A DNA stretch of 64,000 bases, taken from positions 175,158-239,157 of the forward strand of contig NZ_JAJOMB010000015.1 in NCBI RefSeq assembly GCF_021129305.1. Direction: 5' to 3'. This DNA comes from Kineosporia babensis (GTDB lineage: Bacteria; Actinomycetota; Actinomycetes; Actinomycetales; Kineosporiaceae). Both the position numbers and the translations under genes were made by a program. Shown here one piece after another: positions 9,246-18,127 of the stretch. The stretch's first letter is position 1. Each line of letters begins with the position of its first letter. The notes under the pieces are model-generated. The model did not search any database and was not told the origin of the DNA. It saw only the letters and a program-made list of their open reading frames with translations.

Positions 9246-10790
9246 TCAGCCTTTCGAGAACATGCTGAGCATGCGGCGGGTGACGGCGAATCCGCCGAAG
9301 ATGTTGATACTGGCCAGGAACACGGCCAGCGCGGCCAGCACGGTGACCACGGTGTTCTCGTGGCCGATCTGAAGGAGGGCGCCGACCACGATGATCCCGG
9401 AGATCGCGTTGGTCACCGACATCAGCGGGGTGTGCAGGGCGTGGTGCACCTTGCCGATCACGTAGTAGCCGATCACCACCGCCAGCGCGAAAACGGTGAG
9501 ATTACCGATCAGCTGGGCCGGCGAGAAGGCGGCCAGAAGGAAGATCAGCAACCCGGCCACACCGGTAGCCGCATAGACCCGACCAGGGCCGGCGGGCGTC
9601 CGTTGCTCTGGCTCTTTGACCACCGCAACGGCCGGGGCGGCAACCGAGACCTCCACCGCGGGAGGCGGCCACGTCTTCACGCCGTCGCGCACCACTGTCA
9701 TGGAACGCTGCACCACGTCGTCGAAGTCGAGCACCAGTTGCCCGTCCTTGGCCGGGGTGAGCAGCTTCATCAGGTTGACCAGGTTGGTGCCGTACAGCTG
9801 GGAAGCCTGGGTGGGCAGCCGCCCGGCCAGATCGGTGTACCCGACGATGCTGACCCCGTTGCCGGTGACCACCACCTCTCCGGCCACCGTGCCCTCGACG
9901 TTCCCGCCCTGCGAAGCCGCCATGTCCACGATCACGCTGCCCGGGCGCATCGCGGCCACATGCTCGGCCGTGATCAGCCGCGGTGCCGGGCGACCGGGAA
10001 TCAGCGCGGTGGTGATGATGATGTCCACGTCGGCGGCCTGCTCGGCGTACAACGCCGCAGCCGCCCGGTTGTAGTCGTCGGTGGTGGCCCGCGCGTACCC
10101 GTCCGTACTGCGTTCTTGCTCCACCGCCACCGAAAGAAACTGCCCACCAAGCGAACCCACCTGCTCGGCCACCTCAGGCCGGGGGTCGGTCGCCCGCACG
10201 ATCGCGCCCAGGCTCGCCGCTGTGCCGATCGCCGCCAGCCCCGCGACTCCAGCCCCCGCCACCAGCACCTTCGCCGGCGGGACCTTCCCCGCGGCGGTCA
10301 CCTGGCCCGTGAAGAACCGGCCGAACAGATTCGCCGCCTCGACCACCGCGCGGTACCCCGCGATGTTGGCCATCGAGCTGAGCACGTCCAGCGACTGGGC
10401 CCGGGAGATCCGCGGCACCGCGTCCATCGCCAGCACCGTGATCCGCCGCGCGGCCAGCTGCTCGACCAACGTCGGATTCAGCGCCGGTGCGATCAGCGCA
10501 AGCAGCGTGGCCCCGTCGTGCAGCCGGGCGAGTTCCTCGGCGTTGGGGGCATTGACCTTGAGCACGACATCCGCGTCCCAGGTCTGTGCCCGTTCACCGA
10601 CCTGGGCCCCAGCCTGCGCGAAGGCCTCGTCGGGAAAGGCCGCCCGAGCCCCCGAACCGGCCTCGACCAGCACTTCGTAGCCCAGCGCGGTGAGTTGCTC
10701 GACGGTCTTCGGGGTGGCCGCGACCCGGGTTTCCCCGGGAGCGGACTCGGCGACGACCCCTATCCGCAGAGGAACGGTTTCTTCAGGCAC
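9246..10790 (-). CDS. pntA: NAD(P) transhydrogenase subunit alpha
   Basis: About 514 residues in the undivided E. coli-like form. The N-terminal NAD(H)-binding domain has [19 protein letters not shown], the Rossmann loop [18 protein letters not shown], and [17 protein letters not shown] ~50-residue linker then leads to four C-terminal helices. Some actinobacteria split alpha into two genes; here it is one. Start choice is open: TTG at 10796 or GTG at 10790, neither with a clear ribosome-binding site, so a leaderless transcript is possible. It is divergent from an iron-box-controlled AraC gene, and the box lies 150 bases away. Confidence 0.95.
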   Translation of the reverse strand: MPEETVPLRIGVVAESAPGETRVAATPKTVEQLTALGYEVLVEAGSGARAAFPDEAFAQAGAQVGERAQTWDADVVLKVNAPNAEELARLHDGATLLALIAPALNPTLVEQLAARRITVLAMDAVPRISRAQSLDVLSSMANIAGYRAVVEAANLFGRFFTGQVTAAGKVPPAKVLVAGAGVAGLAAIGTAASLGAIVRATDPRPEVAEQVGSLGGQFLSVAVEQERSTDGYARATTDDYNRAAAALYAEQAADVDIIITTALIPGRPAPRLITAEHVAAMRPGSVIVDMAASQGGNVEGTVAGEVVVTGNGVSIVGYTDLAGRLPTQASQLYGTNLVNLMKLLTPAKDGQLVLDFDDVVQRSMTVVRDGVKTWPPPAVEVSVAAPAVAVVKEPEQRTPAGPGRVYAATGVAGLLIFLLAAFSPAQLIGNLTVFALAVVIGYYVIGKVHHALHTPLMSVTNAISGIIVVGALLQIGHENTVVTVLAALAVFLASINIFGGFAVTRRMLSMFSKG

Positions 10791-10941
10791 AGACAAATCC
10801 GATCATCGACGACCAGCGGTACCTCAGGGATATCAGGATCGTCGGACGGACAGAAGGCCCGGAATGCCTCTCGGTGTGACCTGGACCGCTCTGGACAGGC
10901 TGCTCAGGCTCGGGGAGGTCGGCCCAGCGCGATCACTCGAG

Positions 10942-10958
10942 TTAGGTTAGCCTTACCT
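10942..10958 (+). promoter_or_regulatory. IdeR/DtxR-type iron box upstream of the AraC regulator
   Basis: TTAGGTTAGCCTTACCT matches the actinobacterial IdeR/DtxR consensus (TWAGGTTAGSCTWACCTWA) at nearly every position. It lies 34 bases before the AraC-family start, so iron-loaded IdeR probably represses that gene. It is about 150 bases from the divergent pntA. Confidence 0.8.
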
Positions 10959-10992
10959 CTGCTGAAGAAATGGGCGAGGGAGAGGCATCCCG

Positions 10993-11787
10993 ATGTCGGG
11001 CACAGGTCAGATCACGCGTACCGCGGCCGTGTCTTGCGAGGAGTTCAGCTATGGCCCGGGCAGTCCACAAGGCATCACGGTGCTGCGCTACCGGGCGGCC
11101 GGGGTGCTGGAACTGGGCGAGGGCCGGCAGGATTTCGTGCACCAGCTGTACTTCTCGCCCGGCGGTCTGCTGAGCTGCCGGCAGGGCGGCCAGGCTCAGT
11201 TCGTCGGCCCGCACGAGGTTTTCTGGGCCCGGCGGGCGGTGGCGCACGAGGTCACGGCGGGGGAGCGGCAGATCGTGTACCGGGTCTGCCTGCGCGAGGC
11301 CCCGCCCCTGCTGAGCAAACTGCGGGTGGGGGCGGCGACCATCTCGGGGGAGGCCGCGGCGCTGCTGCGGGCGCTGGGTGGTCCCGGAATTCCGCCCGCG
11401 CGGGCGCTGAAGGCCCGAGCCCGGATCCTGGCCGGCATCGGTGAGACCACCCGGGAGCTGACCGGAAGCAGTTCCAACGGAGCCGGTTACGCGATGCGGG
11501 TGGCCCGGTCGCTGACCCAGAACCCCGGCGACCAGACCAGCCTCGAGGAGTGGGCCCGGCGCCTGCACGTGAGCGTGAAGACGCTGCAACGCGACTTCGA
11601 GCGGGAGTTCGGCATCTCCTACTCCCAGTGGCGGACCCGGCTGCGCCTGCTGGCCTCCCGGGTGCTGCTGGAGACCACCCCGGTCACCGAGGTGGCGCAC
11701 CGAGTCGGTTACGCCAGCACGTCCGCCTTCATCGTTGCCTTCACCCGCGAGTTCGGTATCACCCCGGGACGACAGCGGGCTTCGTGA
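10993..11787 (+). CDS. AraC-family transcriptional regulator under iron control (RipA-like candidate)
   Basis: A 264-residue regulator has an N-terminal cupin-like sensing region (about 20-140) and a C-terminal AraC DNA-binding domain (about 160-262). The latter contains SLEEWARRLHVSVKTLQRDF and VAHRVGYASTSAFIVAFTREFG, the two helix-turn-helix units. The start at 10993 follows GGGAGAGG. An IdeR/DtxR box lies just upstream. In Corynebacterium the AraC-type repressor RipA sits under DtxR and shuts down iron-using enzymes, so this may be a functional analogue; that is inference from the box. The 3' end overlaps the convergent MFS gene by 29 bases. Confidence 0.88.
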   Translation: MSGTGQITRTAAVSCEEFSYGPGSPQGITVLRYRAAGVLELGEGRQDFVHQLYFSPGGLLSCRQGGQAQFVGPHEVFWARRAVAHEVTAGERQIVYRVCLREAPPLLSKLRVGAATISGEAAALLRALGGPGIPPARALKARARILAGIGETTRELTGSSSNGAGYAMRVARSLTQNPGDQTSLEEWARRLHVSVKTLQRDFEREFGISYSQWRTRLRLLASRVLLETTPVTEVAHRVGYASTSAFIVAFTREFGITPGRQRAS

Positions 11788-12976
11788 GCGAAGCCTTCGG
11801 GGGCTGCCCGGCTTTGAGCGCCACCAGGATCTGTACGGTCGCGATCCCCGCCACCATGATCACGGCTGCGTCCCAGTTGCCGGTGTGCTCGGTGAGGAAC
11901 CCGGCGGCGATCGGCCCGGCCGTGGCCAGCAGATACCCCAGCGACTGGGCCATTCCGGACAGCCGCGTGGTCTCGTGCTGGCTTCGGCCGCGCAGGCTGA
12001 TCAGGGCCAGCGCGACCACCAGGGCGGCCCCGGTGCCGATACCCGAGCAGACCGCCCAGAGCAGGAACAGTGAGGGCGCGAAGAGCACGCCGAACGACCA
12101 GATGATCACCGGGACGGCCGCCGCCACCGCGGCCAGGACCTGACTGCGCCCGCGCATCAGGAACGGCACCAGCAGCCCACCGATGATGCCCGCGGCGGAG
12201 GCGATGAACAGATGCACCCCAGCCACCTCGGGGCTCACGCCGTGCTCGGTCTCGATCGAGGGCAGCCAGGTGATGGTGATGTAGAACGTGGTCGACTGCA
12301 GCCCCATGTACGCCGTGACCAGCCAGGCGGTGGGCCATTTCCAGACGTTCGTGGCAGTTTCCGCGGAACCCGGCGAGACCGGGACCGGCCGGGCGGCCGC
12401 CCGGGCGCGGGGCAGCCAGAGCACCGCGGCCAGGAACGACGGCACGGCCCAGACCGCCAGAGCAGTACGCCAATTGGAGACGTTTGCGAGCGGCACCGCG
12501 ACCAGGCTCGCGGTTGCCGCGGCCCCGGTGATGAAGGCGGTGTACACGCCCATCGCGCCGGACACCCGTCCGGCGTAGTCGCGTTTCACCAGAGCCGGCC
12601 CGAGCACGTTCCCGACCGCGATGGCCGCGCCGACCACCGCCGTCCCCAACCACAACGTCATCTGGCCGGGCCCCGACCAGGAGCGCACCAGCGTCCCCAA
12701 TCCCAGAACGACCAGGGAGAGGACGACGGTGCGCTCCATGCCGGTACGCCCGGCCAGTCGGTGCACGAACGGCGAGATAGCCGCGAACGCGAGCAACGGG
12801 ATCGCCCCGAGCACGCCCTGGGCGCCCTCGCCGAGGTTCTCCTCCAGCCCGATCCGCTCGAGCACCGGCCCCACCGAGGTGATGGCCGGGCGCAGACAGA
12901 CCGCCAGCAGGAACACCCCGGCCGCGGCCGGGACAAAAGACTTCGGTGTTGATTCAGGCTGTGTTGATTCAGGCAT
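11759..12976 (-). CDS. MFS transporter, CynX/NimT-type
   Basis: A 405-residue protein with twelve predicted helices. LRPAITSVGPVLERI in helix 1 and the spacing of the two six-helix halves resemble the cyanate/nitroimidazole (CynX/NimT) branch of the major facilitator family. The substrate is not evident. The first codons contain a 15-bp tandem duplication (12946-12975) giving PESTQPEST. It starts 12 bases after the serine hydrolase stop, so the two are probably co-transcribed. Confidence 0.88.
   Translation of the reverse strand: MPESTQPESTPKSFVPAAAGVFLLAVCLRPAITSVGPVLERIGLEENLGEGAQGVLGAIPLLAFAAISPFVHRLAGRTGMERTVVLSLVVLGLGTLVRSWSGPGQMTLWLGTAVVGAAIAVGNVLGPALVKRDYAGRVSGAMGVYTAFITGAAATASLVAVPLANVSNWRTALAVWAVPSFLAAVLWLPRARAAARPVPVSPGSAETATNVWKWPTAWLVTAYMGLQSTTFYITITWLPSIETEHGVSPEVAGVHLFIASAAGIIGGLLVPFLMRGRSQVLAAVAAAVPVIIWSFGVLFAPSLFLLWAVCSGIGTGAALVVALALISLRGRSQHETTRLSGMAQSLGYLLATAGPIAAGFLTEHTGNWDAAVIMVAGIATVQILVALKAGQPPKASLTKPAVVPG
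12946..12975 (-). repeat. 15-bp tandem duplication in the MFS N-terminus
   Basis: Two adjacent copies of GTGTTGATTCAGGC(T/A), differing at the last base, encode a doubled PEST-like pentapeptide directly after the start codon. Confidence 0.8.
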
Positions 12977-12988
12977 GGCCCGCCCAAG

Positions 12989-14443
12989 TTACCCCTGAGG
13001 CACCCGCAGTTCGGCCAGGGGCAGCATGTGCAGCGGTTCGGTCTCCCAGACCGCACCGAACTTCTGCGCGGCCGTGTCCAGTTCCAGCACCAGACCGTGC
13101 GGCGTGTCCAGGAACACCACGTCCACCCGCAGGCCCTCACGGTTCCTGGCCGGCGTGGTCTGGGTGGCCACCGCGCCGGTCGTCACCCAGTCCGAAGGTG
13201 CCAGCGAGGCCACCACGTCCTCACCGCCGTCCCCGATCAGGACCTCCCAGCCGGTCGGCCCACCCTCACGGATCTCCACGTCGAAGACCGCCCGGGCCTC
13301 GGTGGCGCCGACCACCGCATACACGCTGGAGACCTGGGCCACGTCCACCGCCTCGAAACGGGCTGCCCCGAAACGGGCCTCACCGAGCTCGGTGACCACC
13401 GGCAGACTCAGCCCGGCCAACTGCCCGGCCAGCGCCCGATCTGCCTCTTCGCCCTCCGCGCCGGCGGTGAGCGAGGGCAGCAGGTGCTCCCACACCAGGT
13501 CCACCAGGGCCTGCTGCTCGGGCGACTGCGAGGTGATCGTGACCACCGCGTCCTGCTTCGGCAGCACCATGATCAGCTGGCCGAACGCGCCGTCGGCCCG
13601 GTAGCCGTGCCGGCTGCGCCAGAACTGGAAGCCGTAACCCAGCGTCCAGTCCGGCTTGTCCTCGTCCGGGTCGGCGTTGGAGATGTGCTCACGGGTGGCC
13701 AGTGCGACCCAGCCCTCCGGCAGCACCCGCCGGCCCTCCCAGACGCCGTCCTGCAGGTACAGCAGCCCCAGCTTGGCCAGCACCTCGGTGGGCGCGTGGA
13801 ACCCGGAGAAACCGATTTCCCGGCCCTGCTCGTCCTTGATCCAGCCCAGTGCGTCGTCGTGCACGCCGAGCGGCTCGAACAGCCGCGGCCGCAGGTACTC
13901 CAGCAGCCCCTGGCCGGAGGTGCGCTGCACGATCTGCGCCAGCGCCATGGAGCAGGGCTGGTTGTAGGCGAAGACCGTGCCCGGCTCCTGGTCCGGCGGG
14001 AGCCGCAGGAAACCCCGCATGATGTTGCCGGTCTCGTCCAGTTCGGCCGCGCCGTACGTCTCCTCCTGGTGACCGCTGGCCATCGCCGCCACGTGCCGCA
14101 CCTTCATCGACCGCGAGCGCGGATCGGTGACGTCCGCATCGAGCTCGGGGAAGTACGAAAGCACCGGGGCGTCCAGATCCACCAGACCCTCGCCGACCGC
14201 CAGGCCCAGCGCGGTGGCGGTGAAGCTCTTGCTCACCGAGTAGACCAGGTGCGGACGCGGCGCGGTGTACGGCGCCAGCCAGCCCTCAGCGACGACGTGC
14301 CCCGACTTCACCACCATCAGGCTGTGCAGTTCGACGCCACTGCGCTTGGCCGCAGCTTCGACGAAGGCCGCGATACCGGATGCGCTCACCCCCAGGGCGG
14401 AGGGCGTGCTGCGGGGGAGCGGGACGGACTGGGCGGTCGTCAT
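12989..14443 (-). CDS. Serine hydrolase, class C beta-lactamase-related
   Basis: The 484-residue protein contains the SxxK catalytic motif as SVSK (about residue 90) in HLVYSVSKSFTATALGLAVG, and FAYNQPCSMALAQIV supplies the expected Tyr-x-Asn-like region. The N-terminal ~340 residues form the beta-lactamase/DD-peptidase/esterase fold, and the rest is a lipocalin-like C-terminal region. No signal peptide is visible, which favours an intracellular esterase or amidase over a cell-wall enzyme. It is followed after 12 bases by the MFS gene. The ATG has no ribosome-binding site; a TCAAAT 6 bases upstream would fit a leaderless start. Confidence 0.85.
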   Translation of the reverse strand: MTTAQSVPLPRSTPSALGVSASGIAAFVEAAAKRSGVELHSLMVVKSGHVVAEGWLAPYTAPRPHLVYSVSKSFTATALGLAVGEGLVDLDAPVLSYFPELDADVTDPRSRSMKVRHVAAMASGHQEETYGAAELDETGNIMRGFLRLPPDQEPGTVFAYNQPCSMALAQIVQRTSGQGLLEYLRPRLFEPLGVHDDALGWIKDEQGREIGFSGFHAPTEVLAKLGLLYLQDGVWEGRRVLPEGWVALATREHISNADPDEDKPDWTLGYGFQFWRSRHGYRADGAFGQLIMVLPKQDAVVTITSQSPEQQALVDLVWEHLLPSLTAGAEGEEADRALAGQLAGLSLPVVTELGEARFGAARFEAVDVAQVSSVYAVVGATEARAVFDVEIREGGPTGWEVLIGDGGEDVVASLAPSDWVTTGAVATQTTPARNREGLRVDVVFLDTPHGLVLELDTAAQKFGAVWETEPLHMLPLAELRVPQG

Positions 14444-14546
14444 TGCCCTATTTGATCACGGCGCTACCGGTGCCCCAGCCAAGCGGGAGTCAGGTGGGAG
14501 TGCTGCACCCAGGCACCGGCGGTTGATCAGAAATACCATCGGACCC

Positions 14547-15449
14547 ATGGCCAGCTCACCGATCGGGGACTTCCTCACCAGCCGCCGCGCCCAGGTCAAA
14601 CCGGCTGATGTGAACCTGCCCACCGACGGACTGCGCCGGGTCCCGGGCCTGCGCCGCGAGGAGGTGGCAGCCCTGGCCGGAGTCAGCGTCGACTACTACG
14701 TGAGACTGGAGCAGGGACGCGAGCGGCATCCGTCCGCACAGGTCATCGGGGCGCTCGCGGCGGCTCTCCTGCTTGAGGACGATGCCCGCGGCTATCTCTT
14801 TCGGCTCGCCGGGGTTGCCGGGCCGGGTTCGGGCGCTGGGTCCTCCGGTTCGGGCTCTGAATCGGGTGCTGGTTCTGAATCAGGTGCTGGTTCTGAATCA
14901 GGTGCTGTGGGTACCGATCGCGTGCATCCCAGCCTGCGGCAGCTGATGGACACCTGGCCGGACAATCCGGCCATCGTCTACAACCGGGCCTACGACGTGC
15001 TGGCCGCGAACCTGGTCGCCGACGAGCTGTTCTCCCACTGGGAGCCGACGCGCAACCTGCTGGAGTTCGTCTTCTGCGCCCCGGACGCCCGCTCGTTCTA
15101 CGTGGACTGGGCCGAGGTCGCGCGCAACTCCGTGGCCGGTTTCCGGCTGACGCACGGCGAGGCGCCGGACGATCCCCGGGTGCGCCAGACCCTGACCAGG
15201 CTGTTGCGGGAGAAGGCCTTCGCCGATCTGTGGAGCCGGTACGACGTGCGCGGGAAGTCACTGGACCGGAAGCGTTTCCACCATGTTCAGGCCGGCCTGC
15301 TCACGCTGACCATGCAGACTTTCGCGGTGCGCGGCGCCCCCGGCCAGGAACTGGTGATCTACCACGCCGAGCCGGGCTCCGCCGATGCCCAGGCCCTGCG
15401 GCTGCTCGGCAGCCTGGCGGCGACCCGGGCGTTGACCTCACAGGATTAA
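14547..15449 (+). CDS. XRE-family regulator with MmyB-like ligand domain
   Basis: A 300-residue regulator has an N-terminal helix-turn-helix (PGLRREEVAALAGVSVDYYV, RLEQGRERHPS) and a C-terminal MmyB-like domain (NPAIVYNRAYDVLAANLVAD, FRLTHGEAPDDP). That domain in Streptomyces MmyB binds a fatty acid-like ligand. The frame is open far upstream, but the ATG at 14547 has TACCAT seven bases before it, fitting a leaderless transcript. The linker carries an 18-bp tandem repeat (SESGAG units). It is followed by the iron-boxed siderophore-interacting protein gene, but the box makes a separate promoter likely. Confidence 0.9.
   Translation: MASSPIGDFLTSRRAQVKPADVNLPTDGLRRVPGLRREEVAALAGVSVDYYVRLEQGRERHPSAQVIGALAAALLLEDDARGYLFRLAGVAGPGSGAGSSGSGSESGAGSESGAGSESGAVGTDRVHPSLRQLMDTWPDNPAIVYNRAYDVLAANLVADELFSHWEPTRNLLEFVFCAPDARSFYVDWAEVARNSVAGFRLTHGEAPDDPRVRQTLTRLLREKAFADLWSRYDVRGKSLDRKRFHHVQAGLLTLTMQTFAVRGAPGQELVIYHAEPGSADAQALRLLGSLAATRALTSQD
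14856..14906 (+). repeat. 18-bp tandem repeat in the XRE/MmyB linker
   Basis: Three copies (18, 18 and 15 bases) of TCTGAATCRGGTGCTGGT encode a flexible Ser-Glu-Ser-Gly-Ala-Gly linker between the DNA-binding and ligand domains. Confidence 0.85.
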
Positions 15450-15450
15450 G

Positions 15451-15469
15451 TTTGGTAAGCCTTACCTAA
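15451..15469 (+). promoter_or_regulatory. IdeR/DtxR-type iron box upstream of the siderophore-interacting protein
   Basis: TTTGGTAAGCCTTACCTAA matches 17 of 19 positions of the IdeR/DtxR consensus and lies 23 bases before the SIP start. Iron-dependent repression of a siderophore-iron reductase is the expected logic. Confidence 0.8.
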
Positions 15470-15492
15470 TTAATCACGTGGAGGGTAAGGTC

Positions 15493-16272
15493 ATGGCCGG
15501 GAACTGGCAGCGCGGTGTGATGCGCCTGATGGGCATCGCGAACCACCCGGTGAAGGTGGATCAGGTTGTGGACATCACGCCCTGGTACCGCCGGATCGTC
15601 TTCACGGCACCGGCTTTCGTCGCCGACCTCGAGCTCTTCCCGACCCTGTGGGTCCGCCTCTGGGTACCGGCCGGCGGTAATCAGGCTGGCGGGAAGCTGG
15701 CCCAGCGCGCCTACACGATCGTCGAGGCGGACAAGACGGCAGGCACGTTCACCGTCGAGTTCGTGCTGCACGAGGCCGGCGGCCCGGCCGGCGACTGGGC
15801 CAGGCAGGCGCAGCCCGGAGACGGGCTGGAGATCGCCATGACTCCGGCCCGGGTGAAACTGCCGACCCAGGTAGGTTCCATGCTGCTGGTCGGCGATGTC
15901 ACTGCTCTACCTGCGGTGAACACCTGGCTGGCGGCTTTGCCTCCCACGACATCGGTGACGGTCCTCATCGAAGACGGACACCCCGAGCAAAGCAGCCTGC
16001 CCCGAGCGGCACACCCCAACCTGACCTGGGAATGGATCGCCCCCGGCAACACCCCCGGCGAAGCCTTGGCCGAAGCAGTAGCAGGCCTGGCTCAAGAGCT
16101 TGCCCAGGAGCGGGCCCAAGAGCTTGCCCAAGAGCAGAACCTCTTCGCCTGGGCCGCAGGCGAACGAGGCCTGATCAAGAACCTCCGCCCGGTCCTGAAG
16201 AACCAGCTGAACCTGGACCGGGCCCACCAGTTCTCCCAGTTCTACTGGATGGCCGACAAGCCCTTCGGCTGA
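15493..16272 (+). CDS. Siderophore-interacting protein (ferric-siderophore reductase)
   Basis: A 259-residue FAD-dependent reductase of the ViuB/SIP family, which releases iron from imported ferric siderophores in the cytosol. RAYTI gives the flavin-binding RxYT-type motif, GPAGDWA and LLVGDVTALPA follow as in SIPs, FAWAAGE is the nicotinamide-side motif and the C-terminus has FYWMADKPFG. The ATG at 15493 has GAGGGTAAGG before it; a GTG at 15478 is an alternative. A 24-bp duplication (16093-16140) inserts AQELAQER-type helix near the C-terminus. It is controlled by the iron box at 15451. Confidence 0.92.
   Translation: MAGNWQRGVMRLMGIANHPVKVDQVVDITPWYRRIVFTAPAFVADLELFPTLWVRLWVPAGGNQAGGKLAQRAYTIVEADKTAGTFTVEFVLHEAGGPAGDWARQAQPGDGLEIAMTPARVKLPTQVGSMLLVGDVTALPAVNTWLAALPPTTSVTVLIEDGHPEQSSLPRAAHPNLTWEWIAPGNTPGEALAEAVAGLAQELAQERAQELAQEQNLFAWAAGERGLIKNLRPVLKNQLNLDRAHQFSQFYWMADKPFG
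16093..16140 (+). repeat. 24-bp tandem duplication in the siderophore-interacting protein
   Basis: Two copies of a 24-base unit beginning CAAGAGCTTGCCCARGAG encode a doubled QELAQERA-type helix in the NAD-domain loop before the FAWAAGE motif. Confidence 0.75.
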
Positions 16273-16299
16273 GCGCCTCGTTTCCCAAAGACCTCCCGT

Positions 16300-17415
16300 T
16301 CAAGAGCTCTTGGCCTTCACCGCCTTGGCTTTCACTGCTTTGGCCGCCGTGACTGCCTCCGCCGTGACAGCCTCTGTCGTCCGGCAGGCCTGCGTCGTCT
16401 TCTCGTCCTTCTCCGGTTCCTCCCGGCGCGTGCCCAGGCCCTGTTTCGAGCCGTCCTCCTTCGGCCGGCCCGGCAGCGCATCCGCGATCTTGCTCCGTAG
16501 CGGCTTCTTCTCGTTGGCCGCCTTCAACTCCGCCTCGCGGGCCAACTCGGCCTCCCGGGCGGCCTCGGCGGCCTTGCGTTTCTCGTCCTGCTGTTTCCGC
16601 CGCCGCAGCTCGGACTGAGCCAGCACGAAGGCGATCAGCACCGGCCACACGTACTGCACCCAGCCCGGCAGGTCCGGCAGATCGATGTCCGGAAGCTTGA
16701 TGTTGAACTCGGGCCAGGGGATGTCCGGCCACGGGATGTCCGGCCAGGGAATCCGCGGCAAGTTGATCTGCGGCAGATCGATGTCCGGCCAGTTGATGTC
16801 CGGCCGCCAGGTGATCTGCCGCAGCAGCCAGATCAGCCCGATCGGTACGAGCATCCCGGCGAGCGCGGTGACGGTACGCCGGGCCGCGTACTGATGCGGG
16901 TGCTCACGGATCCAGGCCTCCCGCTTGGCCGCCTTGCTGCCCTCTTCGGGTACGAAGTCGGTCCCGCCCATACCCAGATGGGCCTGACCCGCCGCACCCA
17001 CCTGCTCACCGACGTCCTTACGCGCCTTCTTGCCGCTCTTCTTGCCCTTGGAAGAAGCCTTCCCACCCGAACCTGGGCCGTCCACCGAACCGCGACCGTC
17101 CACCGAACTGGAGCCGTCCACCGTACCCGCGCCGTCATCCGTACCCGCATCAGCGCCAGCACTGCCCGCCGTATCGGCCTCACCCAGGTACAGCGTCACC
17201 CGCCGGGCCGGCCCGCTCACCGAAGGCAGCTTCAACCGCACCGCACCGTGTTCCTTGCCGTCCAGCACCACCGTGCTCTCGGACGTCTTCTGCGTGGCCA
17301 CCTCGGTGCCGTCGCTCGTCCAGCGCAGCACCCACCCCACGCCCTTGCTCGAGATCTCGACCGTGTGCTCGTGACCGTCCTGGGTCAGGTGCCAGCGTTC
17401 CGGTTCCTTCGACAT
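16300..17415 (-). CDS. Repeat-rich membrane protein of unknown function
   Basis: A 371-residue protein with a modular, unusual layout. Residues 1-78 form a beta-rich domain (RWHLTQDGHEHTVEIS); a Gly/Ser/Asp low-complexity stretch (80-115) and a Lys-rich segment follow. One membrane helix lies near 185-200 (VTALAGMLVPIGLIWLL). About 50 residues of Trp-Pro-Asp and Leu-Pro-Asp repeats (PDIPWPDIPWPEF) come next, then a second helix (YVWPVLIAFVLAQ), a charged coiled coil (EAAREAELAREAEL) and an Ala-Val-Lys repeat tail. The Pro/Trp/Asp loop would lie outside the membrane if both ends are cytosolic. It is divergent from a TetR gene, with a palindrome between them. Confidence 0.7.
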   Translation of the reverse strand: MSKEPERWHLTQDGHEHTVEISSKGVGWVLRWTSDGTEVATQKTSESTVVLDGKEHGAVRLKLPSVSGPARRVTLYLGEADTAGSAGADAGTDDGAGTVDGSSSVDGRGSVDGPGSGGKASSKGKKSGKKARKDVGEQVGAAGQAHLGMGGTDFVPEEGSKAAKREAWIREHPHQYAARRTVTALAGMLVPIGLIWLLRQITWRPDINWPDIDLPQINLPRIPWPDIPWPDIPWPEFNIKLPDIDLPDLPGWVQYVWPVLIAFVLAQSELRRRKQQDEKRKAAEAAREAELAREAELKAANEKKPLRSKIADALPGRPKEDGSKQGLGTRREEPEKDEKTTQACRTTEAVTAEAVTAAKAVKAKAVKAKSS

Positions 17416-17441
17416 CGGCGCTCATCCGTAAGGTCGGGGCT

Positions 17442-17467
17442 ATTAGTGGAGTGGCTACTCCATTAAT
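17442..17467. promoter_or_regulatory. Palindrome between the TetR gene and the repeat-rich membrane gene
   Basis: ATTAGTGGAGT-ggct-ACTCCATTAAT has 11-base arms matching at 10 positions. It sits in the 118-base divergent intergenic region. Its size and position suit a TetR operator controlling both genes; which protein binds it is inferred. Confidence 0.65.
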
Positions 17468-17533
17468 ATAGACGCCAGAAGCGCCCACGTCATCCGTCAC
17501 CCGTCGGATCCGACCCGCCGCGAGAGGGATCCC

Positions 17534-18127
17534 ATGGCCCGCACCGTCGATCCGGCCCGCTACCAGGCCCGCCGGCTGCAGATCATCGACGCCGCCATCA
17601 CCAGGTTCAGCGAGGACGGTTTCGACCGTGCCACCACCACGGCGATCTGCAAGACGGCGGGTATCGGCTCCGGCACGTTCTTCCACTACTTCCCCACCAA
17701 GCGGGACGTGCTGCTGGCGGTACTGGAGCTCGGCACCGGCGAGACCGAGGAGTGGTTCGCAGCCCGGCTGGGCAGTACCGAGCCGGGCGAAATCATCGTC
17801 GAATACGCACATCACCACGCCGACCAGTGCGACGACCCGCGGCTACCGGGCTTCGTCCGCTCGGTCGGTGCGGTGATGAACGACGAAGACGTCGCAGCTG
17901 CCCTCGAGCGCGACGAGAACGCCATTCAACAGGGTCTGGAGCCGCTCATCCGGTCCGCGGCCGAGCGCGGCGAGGTTCGCACCGACCAGAGTCCCGAGCG
18001 CCTCGCAGTCTGGGTCGCGGTCCTGCTCGACGGGTACATCAGCAGGACAGCGAGCGCCGCCCGGTTCGACCCGGTCGCCGAACGGGCCATGCTCATCGAC
18101 GCGGTGCATCGCCTGTTACGCCCCTGA
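17534..18127 (+). CDS. TetR-family transcriptional regulator
   Basis: A 197-residue one-domain repressor. The N-terminal helix-turn-helix is clear (RLQIIDAAITRFSEDGFDRA, CKTAGIGSGTFFHYFPTKRD), followed by an all-helical ligand/dimer domain. The ATG follows GAGAGGGA. It is divergent from the repeat-rich membrane gene, and the palindrome at 17442 probably makes it autoregulatory. The ligand is unknown. Confidence 0.92.
   Translation: MARTVDPARYQARRLQIIDAAITRFSEDGFDRATTTAICKTAGIGSGTFFHYFPTKRDVLLAVLELGTGETEEWFAARLGSTEPGEIIVEYAHHHADQCDDPRLPGFVRSVGAVMNDEDVAAALERDENAIQQGLEPLIRSAAERGEVRTDQSPERLAVWVAVLLDGYISRTASAARFDPVAERAMLIDAVHRLLRP

Noticed and set aside
9156..11444. 762-codon plus-strand frame across pntA and the AraC gene
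   Set aside because: Antisense and out-of-frame shadow of two well-supported genes; composition is non-protein-like.
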